The notes under the pieces were generated by a model. The model saw only the letters and a list, made by a program, of their open reading frames with translations. It made no database searches and had not been told where the DNA came from. A DNA stretch of 64,000 nucleotides from NCBI GenBank assembly GCA_963169105.1, contig OY720635.1:154829645-154893644 (forward strand). Reading direction: 5' to 3'. The DNA is from Ceriagrion tenellum. Its lineage: Eukaryota; Arthropoda; Insecta; Odonata; Coenagrionidae. Of this stretch, positions 13,901-25,900 are shown piece after piece; within the stretch, counting starts at the first letter, position 1, and every line of letters begins with the position of its first letter. The position numbers were made by a program, and so were the translations under genes.

Positions 13901-16900
13901 GACTTTGGGATAGTTATACAGGGCAAAGGTTGGATAGCACTAATAGCCATTTGCCTTTACAGTTTTCTTGGTGAGACTGATACAATTCCAAATAAAATTG
14001 TGTTTCTCTTCTGTGATTGACAGAGCCTAAGATTTTTAAGATCTCTACACTTAGTACAGCAAGAATGAAGAGATTATTCATTGGAAATTCAAACTTCCAC
14101 CATAGAATATCATGCAAATCAATGTAGTATAAGTGATACAAATGATCAGCAAGCACTTTTAGCTGGCGAAATTTGTAAGAGAAATAATTGAATAACTGTC
14201 CAGGATTAATTTTGGATGTAACGATGTAATGTAACGATGGATTTTAAAAAAATGAGAATCTCAATGAATTAAATGCTGGGAATTTCAGGATAGCATGGCA
14301 ATTCAAATGAAGCAATAACCACCAGGAAATTGAAGATTTAGGGATTATCAGGCACTTTTGGCAATTTGAATCGGACTTTCCCACTAACATGGGTAATTAG
14401 TGACCTGCTCTATCTTCTATATTATTGATTGGAAAAAGCTAAGCTACAACAGGTCTTCATGTGCATTTCATTCACCTAAAAACAGCAGTGTAGAGCCTTA
14501 AATGTTCATTTTTATAAGAAACAATTCACAGCTATCAAACACACACTCCTAATTATTCACTTAAATCATTCCATAAGTTTCAATTAATACTAATCCTAGA
14601 GTAAAATTTGCTGGTCCACATGTTCACAGATATGATCTAATAAGTTATGAGTTGAATGCTCAGTCTGACTGAATGGTGAGAGCAAATGGATTAATATAAA
14701 AAATTATAATGCATATATCTAGGTGATATTTCATGAATTAGAATATCAGCTACTTGGTTAAGCATAGTACTCTCCTTCAATGAGCAACATAATTTCATCT
14801 CATAAAAAAACGACTGAAGACATGAGGGTTAAATTATTTCTAAGGACTATTTTATAAGATCTTGCAGAGGATGCAATTCAAGAGCTTTCCACTTCACTAG
14901 TAGCACTTGAATTGTACTTCTGACAAATAGCTGACAATTAATGAACCAACTTCCAACAGGAACATGACTTTGATAGAGTTTACCCCATAATAATACATCC
15001 TTGAGTAAAATATTACACTTAAAAGATGCATAAATTTGGTGCAGTACAACAACCAAAAGCATAATTAGCAATGAAAAGTAGTAGACTTAAAAATAAAACA
15101 AAAGTTCATTGTAATAACTTTGGTCATGACTTGATAAACTTTATCCATAGTAAAAAAAACAAATTAGTAATACTCCACACTATTTTGGGTGACTTGATAT
15201 GTATTTCTTAATAAAAACTAAGGTTTTATCTATTATTCCAGAGAATACCCACGTAAACGGCGAAATAAGAGCAATATAAGGGCAATATGCAGTATATGCA
15301 GAAATTTCAAGAGCATCATGCTAATAGAGTGACGGGTGCTCAATTAAAAAGACCTCTTTCAGCATATGGTAGCAAACATCCATCAGTGCAAAACACAGAA
15401 TTTTCAATATTAGACCAAATAATGTTGCGAGATATATGTGCTGTTAATGACTGGCCAAGATTATAAATGGTATCTTAAACTAGCATCCTGCTGTGCTTTT
15501 GAAACATTTAAGATAGGTTATTCCCAAAAACATATGCCAGTCACACTTCAAGGCATACATAGGCACATTTAGAAATTAGCATGTTACATGAAGATTAGAG
15601 CCGAATTCAACTTAGCATTATAACATACCACAATCTGGAAAAATGGATGAGTCAGTGCATCAGCAATTGATATCCTCTTGCGTGGGTCCACAACCAGCAA
15701 CTTCCGAATCAAGTCTTTAGGTGCTTCTGCAGGGAAAGAAAGGAAAACTTGGTCACTCGACGATCCATCTGATATTTTTGCCCACCACGGCTATAATTTC
15801 TCACACAGAACTATCAATTCTTCTTAAGCAGGAAATGACACTGTGGAGCTGTAGTCATTTGAATTTGAGCTGACTCCGAAAAAGTTTTATGAATACTAAA
15901 CTTCTTTTTGGATCATACTAATGGAATTTATACTTTTTAAGTATGCTATACCATTACCTGCACATCGAAATTTTCTAATCAATAGATCAGAGTATTCTGG
16001 GGGATAGTATACCACCAGCACACAAAAAAACAATATGAATCCTGCAATGATGGCAATAGAAGGCAATGTTCCACGTACAAGCCAGCCAATCAATTTCAAA
16101 GACCAGAAAGAGGACCATAAGGTACTATTATTGTCCATAATTATATACTGGGAGAAAATATTCCTCTATAACACTTTATGCATTCATGTATGCCCTGAAA
16201 AGTGTCATTTTAAGGCTTTAATTAGAAAAGTCCCAGTAGAAAGTTCTATCTGTGCAACCTTGACCCACAGAGTTATTCCAAACAGTGGTTAACCATGAGG
16301 AGGTCCACTGGTTTCCACCATGTCCACTTTAACTGCTCACAACATCCTCAATAGCATTCCAGTAGTTATGTTTGGATTACTTCGACCAGAAATTAACTGC
16401 TGGAGCAATGTATACACTGAGGTCAGGAGATACCGTATTTGCACGAATCTAAGATGAACACAATTCTAAGACGACCCCACTTTTTGGAACTCCACTAGGG
16501 AAAATATATGTATTTTGAAAAATAATTAATTGTTAGACGAATATTAGTGCCTTTACATTTATTCTATTTACATGTTTATATTTACGTTTGTTGTTGTTGT
16601 CTATGTTCATCATCTTTTGTTTATCTTCTGATTGTTGTTTGCTTTGAATATCTGTGACGGGAGTTATGAGGTTGCAACTCCAATAAATATAGTAAATTTC
16701 TATATTATTTCATTTATCTCGGAGCCAAAATATTGAGGAATTAATATTAATGATAAACATAGTGGAACGCTACTCCCGTTTCCCACAGTTGCCAGCAATG
16801 CCATGAGGGTCCATCACCTTTTACATTATTGCTTGATGCGATTGCGATGCGAAATTGCTTGACGCACTTGGCAAAATGATAATACCCTACTATAACCCGA

Positions 16901-19900
16901 AAGCCATTATCACCACAATGCAGCTGAGAGCTTGGAGAGGATACGAAAGTCAGTAGTCAGCGAAAGATTATATACACACTGCCACCACGGTCATCGTGAG
17001 AGAGAGCTCCAGACCGGAGAGTCATATTCACTACCTGTGTCGTCATTGGGCGATGAATAATAGTGGCCCACAATATTTCTTGTTTTATTCCCAAGTGGCC
17101 ATAAATCAATGCTCCCATCAAAGGCAATAAATGATAAAATACTTAAGGATTAAGTTTATTAACAATTAAGCACGTAAGCAGAAAAATAGGAAATGCAAAC
17201 ATATTAAGTTGTGTTCACAAGTGGGGGCGAGGGATGTGTGATCCCAGGGTGGGTGGCAGAGCAGAATATGCTCACTGCCCGCCAAGACCGTCATGCATGG
17301 TGAAGAGCCACCTCCTCCACGAGGTGCCCCTGGTTTTCGCTGAACATGACGGATCTAGACCTGGCTGGTCGATAACTAGCTCCCCTCACCGAGGAGGCTC
17401 CTCCTGCCAATGGTGACCGCGTCCGCGGGGCGGAGGGTAAGAAGTCGCCAACAGGGAAACTCCGGATACAGGATACCTCTGGTTTTATTCAGCCTTACCC
17501 ATGCATGCAGGGCTCTGTGTGGGCAGACCATTTATTTCCCTAGCAACTCGTGGGATCATTTATGGAACCTAAACATAATAAAAACCTTCCAGAGGTTGCT
17601 ATAAGGTGAACTCCACCTATGGACGCAAGTCCTATGTTTCTGGGGATGGAGGATGCACTGTTGGCGAGCCCAGTCGGGGATCCCAATGGAAGCGCCTCTT
17701 CCTCTCTTCCCATAATCCCTACCCAGGGAGTCTCCTTGAGGGATCCCAAATTTTCAGGTCACCCCTCTGGAGCTGTGGAGCAGGGGGAGACGCTGTCAGA
17801 CTCCTCTGAGTCCACTTTGAAGGCAGTACCCGGGTCCCCCAAGTCGGACTCGGAAGCCTTCATTATTACGCTGGGGAGCATCTCCAATAAAATGGAAAAG
17901 TTTACCACCAAACAAAAAGAAAGCAGCGCAGCCAGGAGAAGACAGAGAAGAGAGAGAGCCCCAGGTGATACCCCTACCAACTTGGCACAGGATGTCAAGA
18001 AACCAAAGACCTATGACTTATGCGCAGGCCGCCAGAAATCTCAAGAAGATGGCGATTGTGCCCGTCTCCTATCCGGAGGTGATGATGAATGAGGAGACGC
18101 ACAAGCTGACCGTCGCAAGGCTTGAAAAGCTGTGGGGCACAGTCCTAGTGGACCAGGAGGTCTCACTTATTGAAGCCAACAGGGCAGGACATAAATGGGG
18201 CAGTGGAATTTGCTTGTGCAAATGAGTACACTGCCAATTGGCTGACAGAGGCAGCAAAACGCATGGGACCCTTCGGCAAGACCAATGTTAAGGCTGTAGA
18301 TGCTGACAGTCTCATCAAGAGGAGAAGGATGATGGTGTGGGTTCCTGGGCTCAGCAAACCCAATGTCAAGACTCTCCTGGATAGACTGAAGAAGTCTAAC
18401 CTTGGGCTCCAGACAACTCTCTGGAGACCATACGAGAGGAAGGAGGTAAACCAAGGGACGAGGTTCATCCTTGGTGTTGATGAGCCATCTGCCACCTTCA
18501 TATCTAGCCCAGAATTCCGGGGAAATGTCGGCATGCAGAGGGCCGAGATAACCTTCCTGGGAAAGACGGGTGAACCCAAGGAGCCCCAAAAGACCCGAGA
18601 GGTGGAAGGGGTTGACATGAAGGAGGAGGATCAGCATGGCGGGCATCCATTGCCTCTAAGCCAACCTGCAACACAGTAGGGCTGCCTCAGGGGTCCTACA
18701 AAGGATCCTCTTGGAAGGTAAGGTCAAAATTGCTCTGATTCAAGAACCCTGGGCCTTCCAGGGCAGAGTCAGAGGCCTGAACATGACCAAGGGTTAAGTA
18801 TTTTGTTGTACCTCGGTCGATAGACCAAGTGCTTGTATCTTTGTCAATGGGTTAAATGCTATACATTTACTTGAATTTACCACCAGGGACCAAGCAGCAG
18901 CTGTGCTGAGCCTTGGGGACGGTGAGAACAAAAGGAGGTTGGTGATCAGTTCAACATACCTCCCATATGATGCGCCAGGACCACCACCCTCGGAGGAACT
19001 GGAGAGATTGGTAAGATTTTGTCTAGCCAAATAATGGGACCTCCTCGTTGGGTGCGATGCCAACTCTCACCATTTTGTGTGGGGAAGCAGAGACAACAAT
19101 AACATAGGGGAGGCATTGCTTGAGTATTTCATGTCTACGGATTTGACCATACTCAATAAAGGATCATGACCCGCATTTTCTAATAGATTAAGGGAAGAGG
19201 TGATTGATATGACTCTCTGCACCAACTCAATGGTGAATAGCATGGTAGGGTGGAAAGTGTCGGGTGAAGCCTCTCTCTCTGACCACCGGCACATACATTT
19301 CACCCTCATGGAAGCCAGCAACAACATACAGGAACCCCAGATCAACAGACTGGGGAAAGTATAGGAAAACACTCTAGGGGATGCTTTTGGAAGCTCCCAC
19401 TTATAAATTCAGGAAAGTGGACGAGATAGATGCTGCCGTGGAGTTTCTCCAGGAAAGCATCATCACATCCTATGAAGCCAGTTGTCCTTTAAAAACCAGG
19501 AAGGAAGGCTGCAAGCTACCCTGGTGGGGCACGGAACTTGAATATCTCCGGAAGGAGACCCGAAAATTCTTCAACAAAGCGAAGAGAACTACTTTGACCG
19601 GGGACTGGGATGACTATAGAGCAGCCCAGCGGAAATACAGAGCGACAATCAAGCGCTCCAAAAGAGAATCTTGGAAGAACTTCTGCGAGAGCATGGAAGA
19701 TGTTCCACAGCTTGCTAGATTTCATAAGATCATTGCAAAGGACCCAGAAGCAGGGGTAGGGTCTCTTCTGCTTCCCTCTTGTGAATTCACATCATCAGAC
19801 AAGGAAGCACTAAAGCTCATGCTGGAGACCCACTTTTCAGGCTCTATGGAGGTCGAGATGCGCCTAAGGAGGCCTCCCAGCCGTCCAGCTGGGACGGAAT

Positions 19901-22900
19901 GGAGATTGGCCTTCAGCATCATTGCGTACAACGCTACAAGATGGGCGATAACAAGTTTTAGCCCTTACAAATCTGATGGTGAAGACGGTGTCTTCCCTGC
20001 ACTTCTGCAAGAGGGACAGAATCTGGTGCTGTTACCAATTGTCAGAATCTTTCTATCTTGTCTGGCATATGGGTACGTCCCCAAAATTTGGAGTATCACT
20101 AAAGTTGTCTTCATACCCAAACCAGGAAAGACAGACTACACCAAGGCTGACTCCTTCCGTGGCATCAGCCTTATATCTTTCATGCTGAAAGCACTGGAGA
20201 AAATAGTAGACAGGCATATTAGGGAAGGACCACTAAAAGAAAATACCTTACACCTGAATCAACATGCCTATCAAAAAGGCAAATCAGTCGAGACAGCACT
20301 CCATAACCTCGTTACCAGGGTAGAAGGGGTACTGGAACATGGGATGTATGTATGATGTAACACTTTCCTCGCAAATAACATTAGTGTACATTACCCGGTG
20401 GCGAGCCCGAGAAATGTACACTAATGGGATGTATGGTTTGGGCACTTTCTTCGACGTGGAAGTAGCCTTTAAAAACACATCCTTTGATCAAATCTGCCTT
20501 GCATCCAGAAGACATGGCGTTCATGCACATATTGTCAACTGGATCAAGCTAATGCTTGAAGAAAGAACCGTCAAGGCCACTCTAAGTGAGAGTATGATGG
20601 AGGTGGCTGTGACTCGTGGATGCCCTCAGGGGGGAGTTCTGTCCCCACTGCTATGGAAATGGTGGTTGATGGCCTTATTTCAACATTGAATAAGGCTGGA
20701 GCCTACACCCAGGGGTATGCAGATGACGTAGTGATTCTCATCACTGGCAAGTACCTCAATACCGTATCGACACTTATGCAGAAAGCCCTGGATAAAACGA
20801 TGGGCTGGTGCAATGAGACAGGGCTGACTGTGAACCCAGGAAAAACGAAACTCATATTGTTTACCAATAAGAGGAAAAGAGGACTCATACTTTCTTCACT
20901 ACAAGGAAGGCTCCTACAACCTTCAACAACAGTAAAGTACCTAGGAGTCCTCCTGGACTCCAAACTTAACTGGGGGGAAACCTTGAAGAGAAAACCAAGA
21001 AAGCATGTGCCTCCCTATAGACATGCAGGAGAGCCCTAGGCAAAACCTGGGGACTTCAACTGATGGCGATCAGCTGGATCTATTCTGCAGTAGTGAAACC
21101 TAGCTTTGTACACTGCTCAATAATCTGGTGGAGGAAAACACGGCAATGTACTGCCAAGAAAAAACTCAACCACCTGCAAAGAATGGCCTGCATGGGCATC
21201 ATGGGGGCAATGAAGACTACCCCATCTTTGGCTCTGGAAACCCTACTGGGTCTTGCTCCACTGAACGTGGAAGTAGAAACCCAAGCCAGGGTAGCAGCAT
21301 ATCGTCTCAAGAGACTGGGACAGTGGAACGACAGGGGAAACCCATTCGGACACAGGAAAATATAGCTGGAGCTCAGGGAGTCAAGTCCTATCTTTGAGAT
21401 GGGCTCAGACACAACACTTCACTCATCTTCACAGCTTCACTCATCGATACACCCCCACTTTTCAAAATCCACTTCCTGGAAAGGGAGTGGTGGACAAAGG
21501 AAGGGGACAAAGACATCCGTAATGGGGCCCAACTATGGTTTACCGATGGCTCCAGGAAGGAAAGGAAAGCAGGAGCTGGCATTTATTGCCAGCACCCACA
21601 CAAAAGTCTTGCCATCTCGTTGGGAGCATACGCAATGGTCTTTCAGGCAGAGGTCTATGCTCTGCTGACCTGCGCCCACGCCGTAAAGGAAAGAGGTCTC
21701 ATAGGCAGACCAATTCACATGTGTTCCGACAGCCAAGCTGCCCTAAAGGCCCTGGTGTCACCATGGTGCAAGTCAAGACTACTTCTTGAATGTCGCAATG
21801 CGTTCAATTCACTGAATAGTCTCGGAAAGGTAGAATTCTTCTGGGTCCCAGGACACATGGGCATAACCGGAAATGAGATAGCGGATCAACTTGCTAAAGA
21901 AGGCTCAAACCACTCACCGACGGGACCTGAGCCTTTCATCCCAATTGCACCCACAACAGGGATAACAGAGATCAAGAAGTGGGACCTTGCCCGTCAGTCT
22001 GAGATCTGGCGGAACACTCAGGGGCTTAGACATGCTAAGCTCCTGATTGAAGGACCCGAACCGGGACTGGCTAGAAGACTCGTTTTGCTAAACAGAAGTC
22101 AACTACGTATGATAGTGGGACTCTTAACCGGAGTCAACGTCATGAGGCACCTCCATCTTCTGAAGCTGGTGGACTCTGCCAGATGCAGATGGTGCGAAGA
22201 AGAAGATGAGACAACAGCTCACGTTCTCTGTGACTGTCCGGCCCTGATGAGGACTAGAATTAGGCACCTGGGATCTCCCCTTCTGGAACCAACTGAAGTT
22301 AGGGGTATCCCCATTGAGGACATTCTGGCCTTCAGCAAGGCCATCAGTCTCTTTGGGTGATACAAACAAGGTGGTCAGCACAAAGGACCAACAGGTCTAG
22401 GTGCCTCAGGTCCTCCTCAGGGGACCTCCACCGCAACTAAATCTATCTATCTGTATTCACAAGTTCTTACCATAATGTAACACTATGGATTGATCAACAA
22501 GAAATGATGAATGAAAATACTTTCACTAGGTGACTTTCCTAATTTACATGCTCAAAATAATTCACGAAAAATAATTTTAGTTACAGTCACCATCACATTC
22601 ATTTTCACTTGAATCTTTATCACAGCTCTGCCAAAGCTCATCGTCCTCACTTCCATCCATATGATTAGAAATACCACATTACTTAAATGGCAAAGTCCAC
22701 ACCAATTCAGGCAGGGAAAGAAAAAGTCTTACCTTCATAGTCTTGGAAGTTACTGAATTTCACACATGTTAAAATTTAAGACATGGTGCATCACATATGC
22801 CATTTTTTTTGGTCCAAAAAAATTCCAGGCCCAAGATACAGCCTGACAAAGTGGTGCCTCGGGCGCAATTTCCGATGCGCTATTTTCGGTAAATTTATAA

Positions 22901-25900
22901 AAATGCTCTAACTGTTGAAAAAGTCAAGATATTTTGATGCCGTTTCCTTTATTTTAAAATATACAATTTTCTCATTAAAATAGTATTATAAGTTTGGAAA
23001 TATATATCCAATTCACCTTGCTGTATCCTTCAAAATTATGTTTTTGAAAAATAAAAAAAAATTATTTAAAAAAATGCCAATCTCAAAAATTTTAATTTTT
23101 TTACTGTAGATTGGCAGCATGTAGTACTACACACTCTTCTAAGGAGAACTTCCACTATTGAGTTTACCTTGTTTTATACACAATTTTCACTTTTTGACCT
23201 CCGTTACTAAATTCTTTGGTGCACTATTTTATAATATTTTTTATATTCATATATAATATATAAGTCGGCCTCAGTGGTGGTGGGGTAAAGTCCTCGCCTG
23301 CTAACCCGAGGGTCCCGGGTTCGAGTCCCGCCTGGGTAGAAAATTCTGCCCAGGACATGAGTGTGTGTGTTCGTCTATTGTTAATGTTAAAACACCCGAT
23401 GTGAAAGGCCTTTGTTGTGCTGTTTTTGGGGTTGTGAGTATAAATAAATAAATAAAATAAATAAATCAGAAACACCAATTCCAAAAATTCTGAAAATGTT
23501 TTGGGACTTGTATGCATAAGGTCACTACGTATCCTGAAAAGTACAACTTCCACTTTTGGGTACAACATGAATAATGAACGATGTACACATTTTTATTTTC
23601 GTGGTTAATTTCTTATGTGCAGTTTTTAATATTATTTTTTATTTCAAAAACACCAACTTCAAACATTATGGTAATTTTACAGGAGTTGGATATATGAACC
23701 CTCTTTTCTGCAGGAGTTGGGAAAAAAAAGGAGGGGAAAAAACCTCATCTTAGATTCGTGCAAATACGGTAATAATGAATGCGGAGGAAACCCTGAGACC
23801 TTATCACCTTATATACCACACATATCCTGGCTCAACTGTTTCACTGATTACCAATAATTGCGACAATTATGAGTAATTTATTTTCAAATAATTGCTAAAG
23901 GCTAGATTACCTGTGATGTCATCCCATTCAGGTGATGTGAATGAGTATTTTCCCTCCATGATATTTCTCAGCATCACCATCTGTTTCCGGTGCCAAAATG
24001 GTGGGCATCCCACAAGCCTGAGGTTAGAAAAATGATAGATACATATTGATTATTGTCATATTATCGTATCATGGCCAAAATGAACTGAGAACTATATTGA
24101 TGCCAGAATCAGAAGCTTTATTCAACATACATAAGATCCCAGGGAACACATCACAATTTTTTTGCCCACTCCTTAAAGCCTAATAGAAAATGTCATTACA
24201 TAAGTACTACATTATTGTGAATCAAGGTTAAAAATTTTCAGGCAGGAAAATTTTTCCTTGACCTTGAGGGATTTTTCTCCCAATGAATTACCTTAAAACT
24301 AATTTTTAAGAGAATGCAGACAGCCTCATCCTGGCAATGACAGCCTAAATTTATAAAGAATGTGCAATTCCCGATGATAAAATATGTACTGAAGTCTAAT
24401 TTTAGCTGAAAGAATCACATAGTTTTATACCAATAAATAAGATGTTATACACCACAGAGAAAATTAATTCATGCAATAAAAGTAACAGTGCAGTAAATCA
24501 TTCAACTGATCATGGTTTGATCGTTTATTGAAGATATTTAATGCTTGGTGTGCAGATCAATTTAGCTGAAGAAAATAATGTTACACATAACTTTTACGGG
24601 GCAGCAACAAGATTTTGATTAGCATACCTCAATGGTTTAAATCCATCGCTCCTCATGCTGCCCAGTTTACACACAACTCTTTTCGATAAGAGTTTGATAT
24701 TCACTCAGAACAATTGAGGATACTTAAAGAGACAAGTCACAATCCAGTTGAACCTGAAATTCAGCAGAAGCTCAGGTATTACCAATTTCAAATATGTTCA
24801 AAAAGAACATTCTTCTGCCAGCATAGATTTGTAATGATTTTAAGGTTTTTCTACACTCAAGTCAAACTGAATTGATTTTGAGTACTCAAGGATAATACAC
24901 ATACCATGCTTTCCTTCTCCCTTCTGAGCTTACGGGTCGCAAAGGCAAACCCAAACAGACTGTTCACTCAAAAAGAATGCACAGGTTATTGAACTTCCTC
25001 AAGGGAGAAAATAAAAAATCAATCTGGCAAGGTGTGAGACTAACAGAATGTCGCTCATTAACATACATGAGGTTAGCTTTCTGAGGTGAGACTTCATAAA
25101 CGCCAGAAAAATAACTGTAACGCACCATTAAATGTTAAAGGACACAAATGAGGAACATTCACCCAACCTTTTAACAAGAAATATTCAGGGTAGCTACAGA
25201 TCTTAGATTATGGAATTTCACTGTTTTCCTTTGCCTAATTTTTCATTTTTCCCTGCGAAAATACCCATTACTTGGTAAGAATTTAGAAGAACAGGCCGGA
25301 AAAGAATTCAAGTACAAAAGGGGACAGTAATCCACAGCCAAATATGCTTCTGTAGACATCTATGCACTGATGAATCTAGTTTGCTACTAAAATCAAATAT
25401 GTTTGTGCCAGCCTCTGGAATAAGGATAAATGGTTAGCAATATGTGTGTTATAACTTTTAATGTGTTGTTTTTTATGTAATTCCTCCGACTGCAGAAGAA
25501 ACAAATTTGTCAACAATCAGATGATCGATATGACATGTTCAACATATATTCCTTTAAAAATCCTTCTATTATTCATAGTGGGAATCCTTTGTCTCCATGT
25601 AGGACAATGATATTAATGCATATCATAACATCACATTGAAGATTCCCGTGAACCTATGCAATGCATTTTCCACACTGGCATCTGTGGCAAAGAACGAAGG
25701 TGAAGATCTCTCCAATGCAGTGGAAGAAGCCAGAACTAAAAGGGCGTTTAAGGGCAAGGTTTACAGCCCATTTAATGCACACCTTAAGTTTCCCAACAAA
25801 CACTCTATTTTTCTATCTCGATTTTGCCATACATGGTGGCATACCAAATACATTGCTAAGCACCAAAGAAGAGCTCCACTGCTTCTTTCGGGCAAGGTTC

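Larger units (their letters stand above)
17223..22455 (+). mobile_element. Non-LTR retrotransposon (endonuclease, RT, RNase H), full-length but degenerate
   Basis: Flanked by the 9-bp direct repeat TTCACAAGT (17214-17222 and 22456-22464). It has a 5' leader, ORF1 with a DUF4780-type domain, ORF2 with endonuclease, reverse transcriptase and RNase H, and ends in an (ATCT)n tail. The RNase H domain and ORF1 type fit the R1/LOA/I/Jockey assemblage; I cannot fix the clade. It is inserted in the pogo element and itself carries an 85-bp insertion at 20351-20435. Confidence 0.88.
16433..23769 (-). mobile_element. pogo/Tigger-type DNA element (TA duplication) hosting a LINE and a SINE
   Basis: The left end CCGTATTTGCACGAATCTAA and the right end, its exact reverse complement over about 25 bp, are flanked by TA at 16431-16432 and 23770-23771. 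Removing the LINE (17223-22455) and the SINE (23264-23466) leaves about 1.9 kb. A minus-strand relic of a pogo transposase C-terminus lies at 22577-22699. Most of the transposase is not recognisable. It lies in the PhKgamma intron between exons 7 and 8. Confidence 0.8.
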
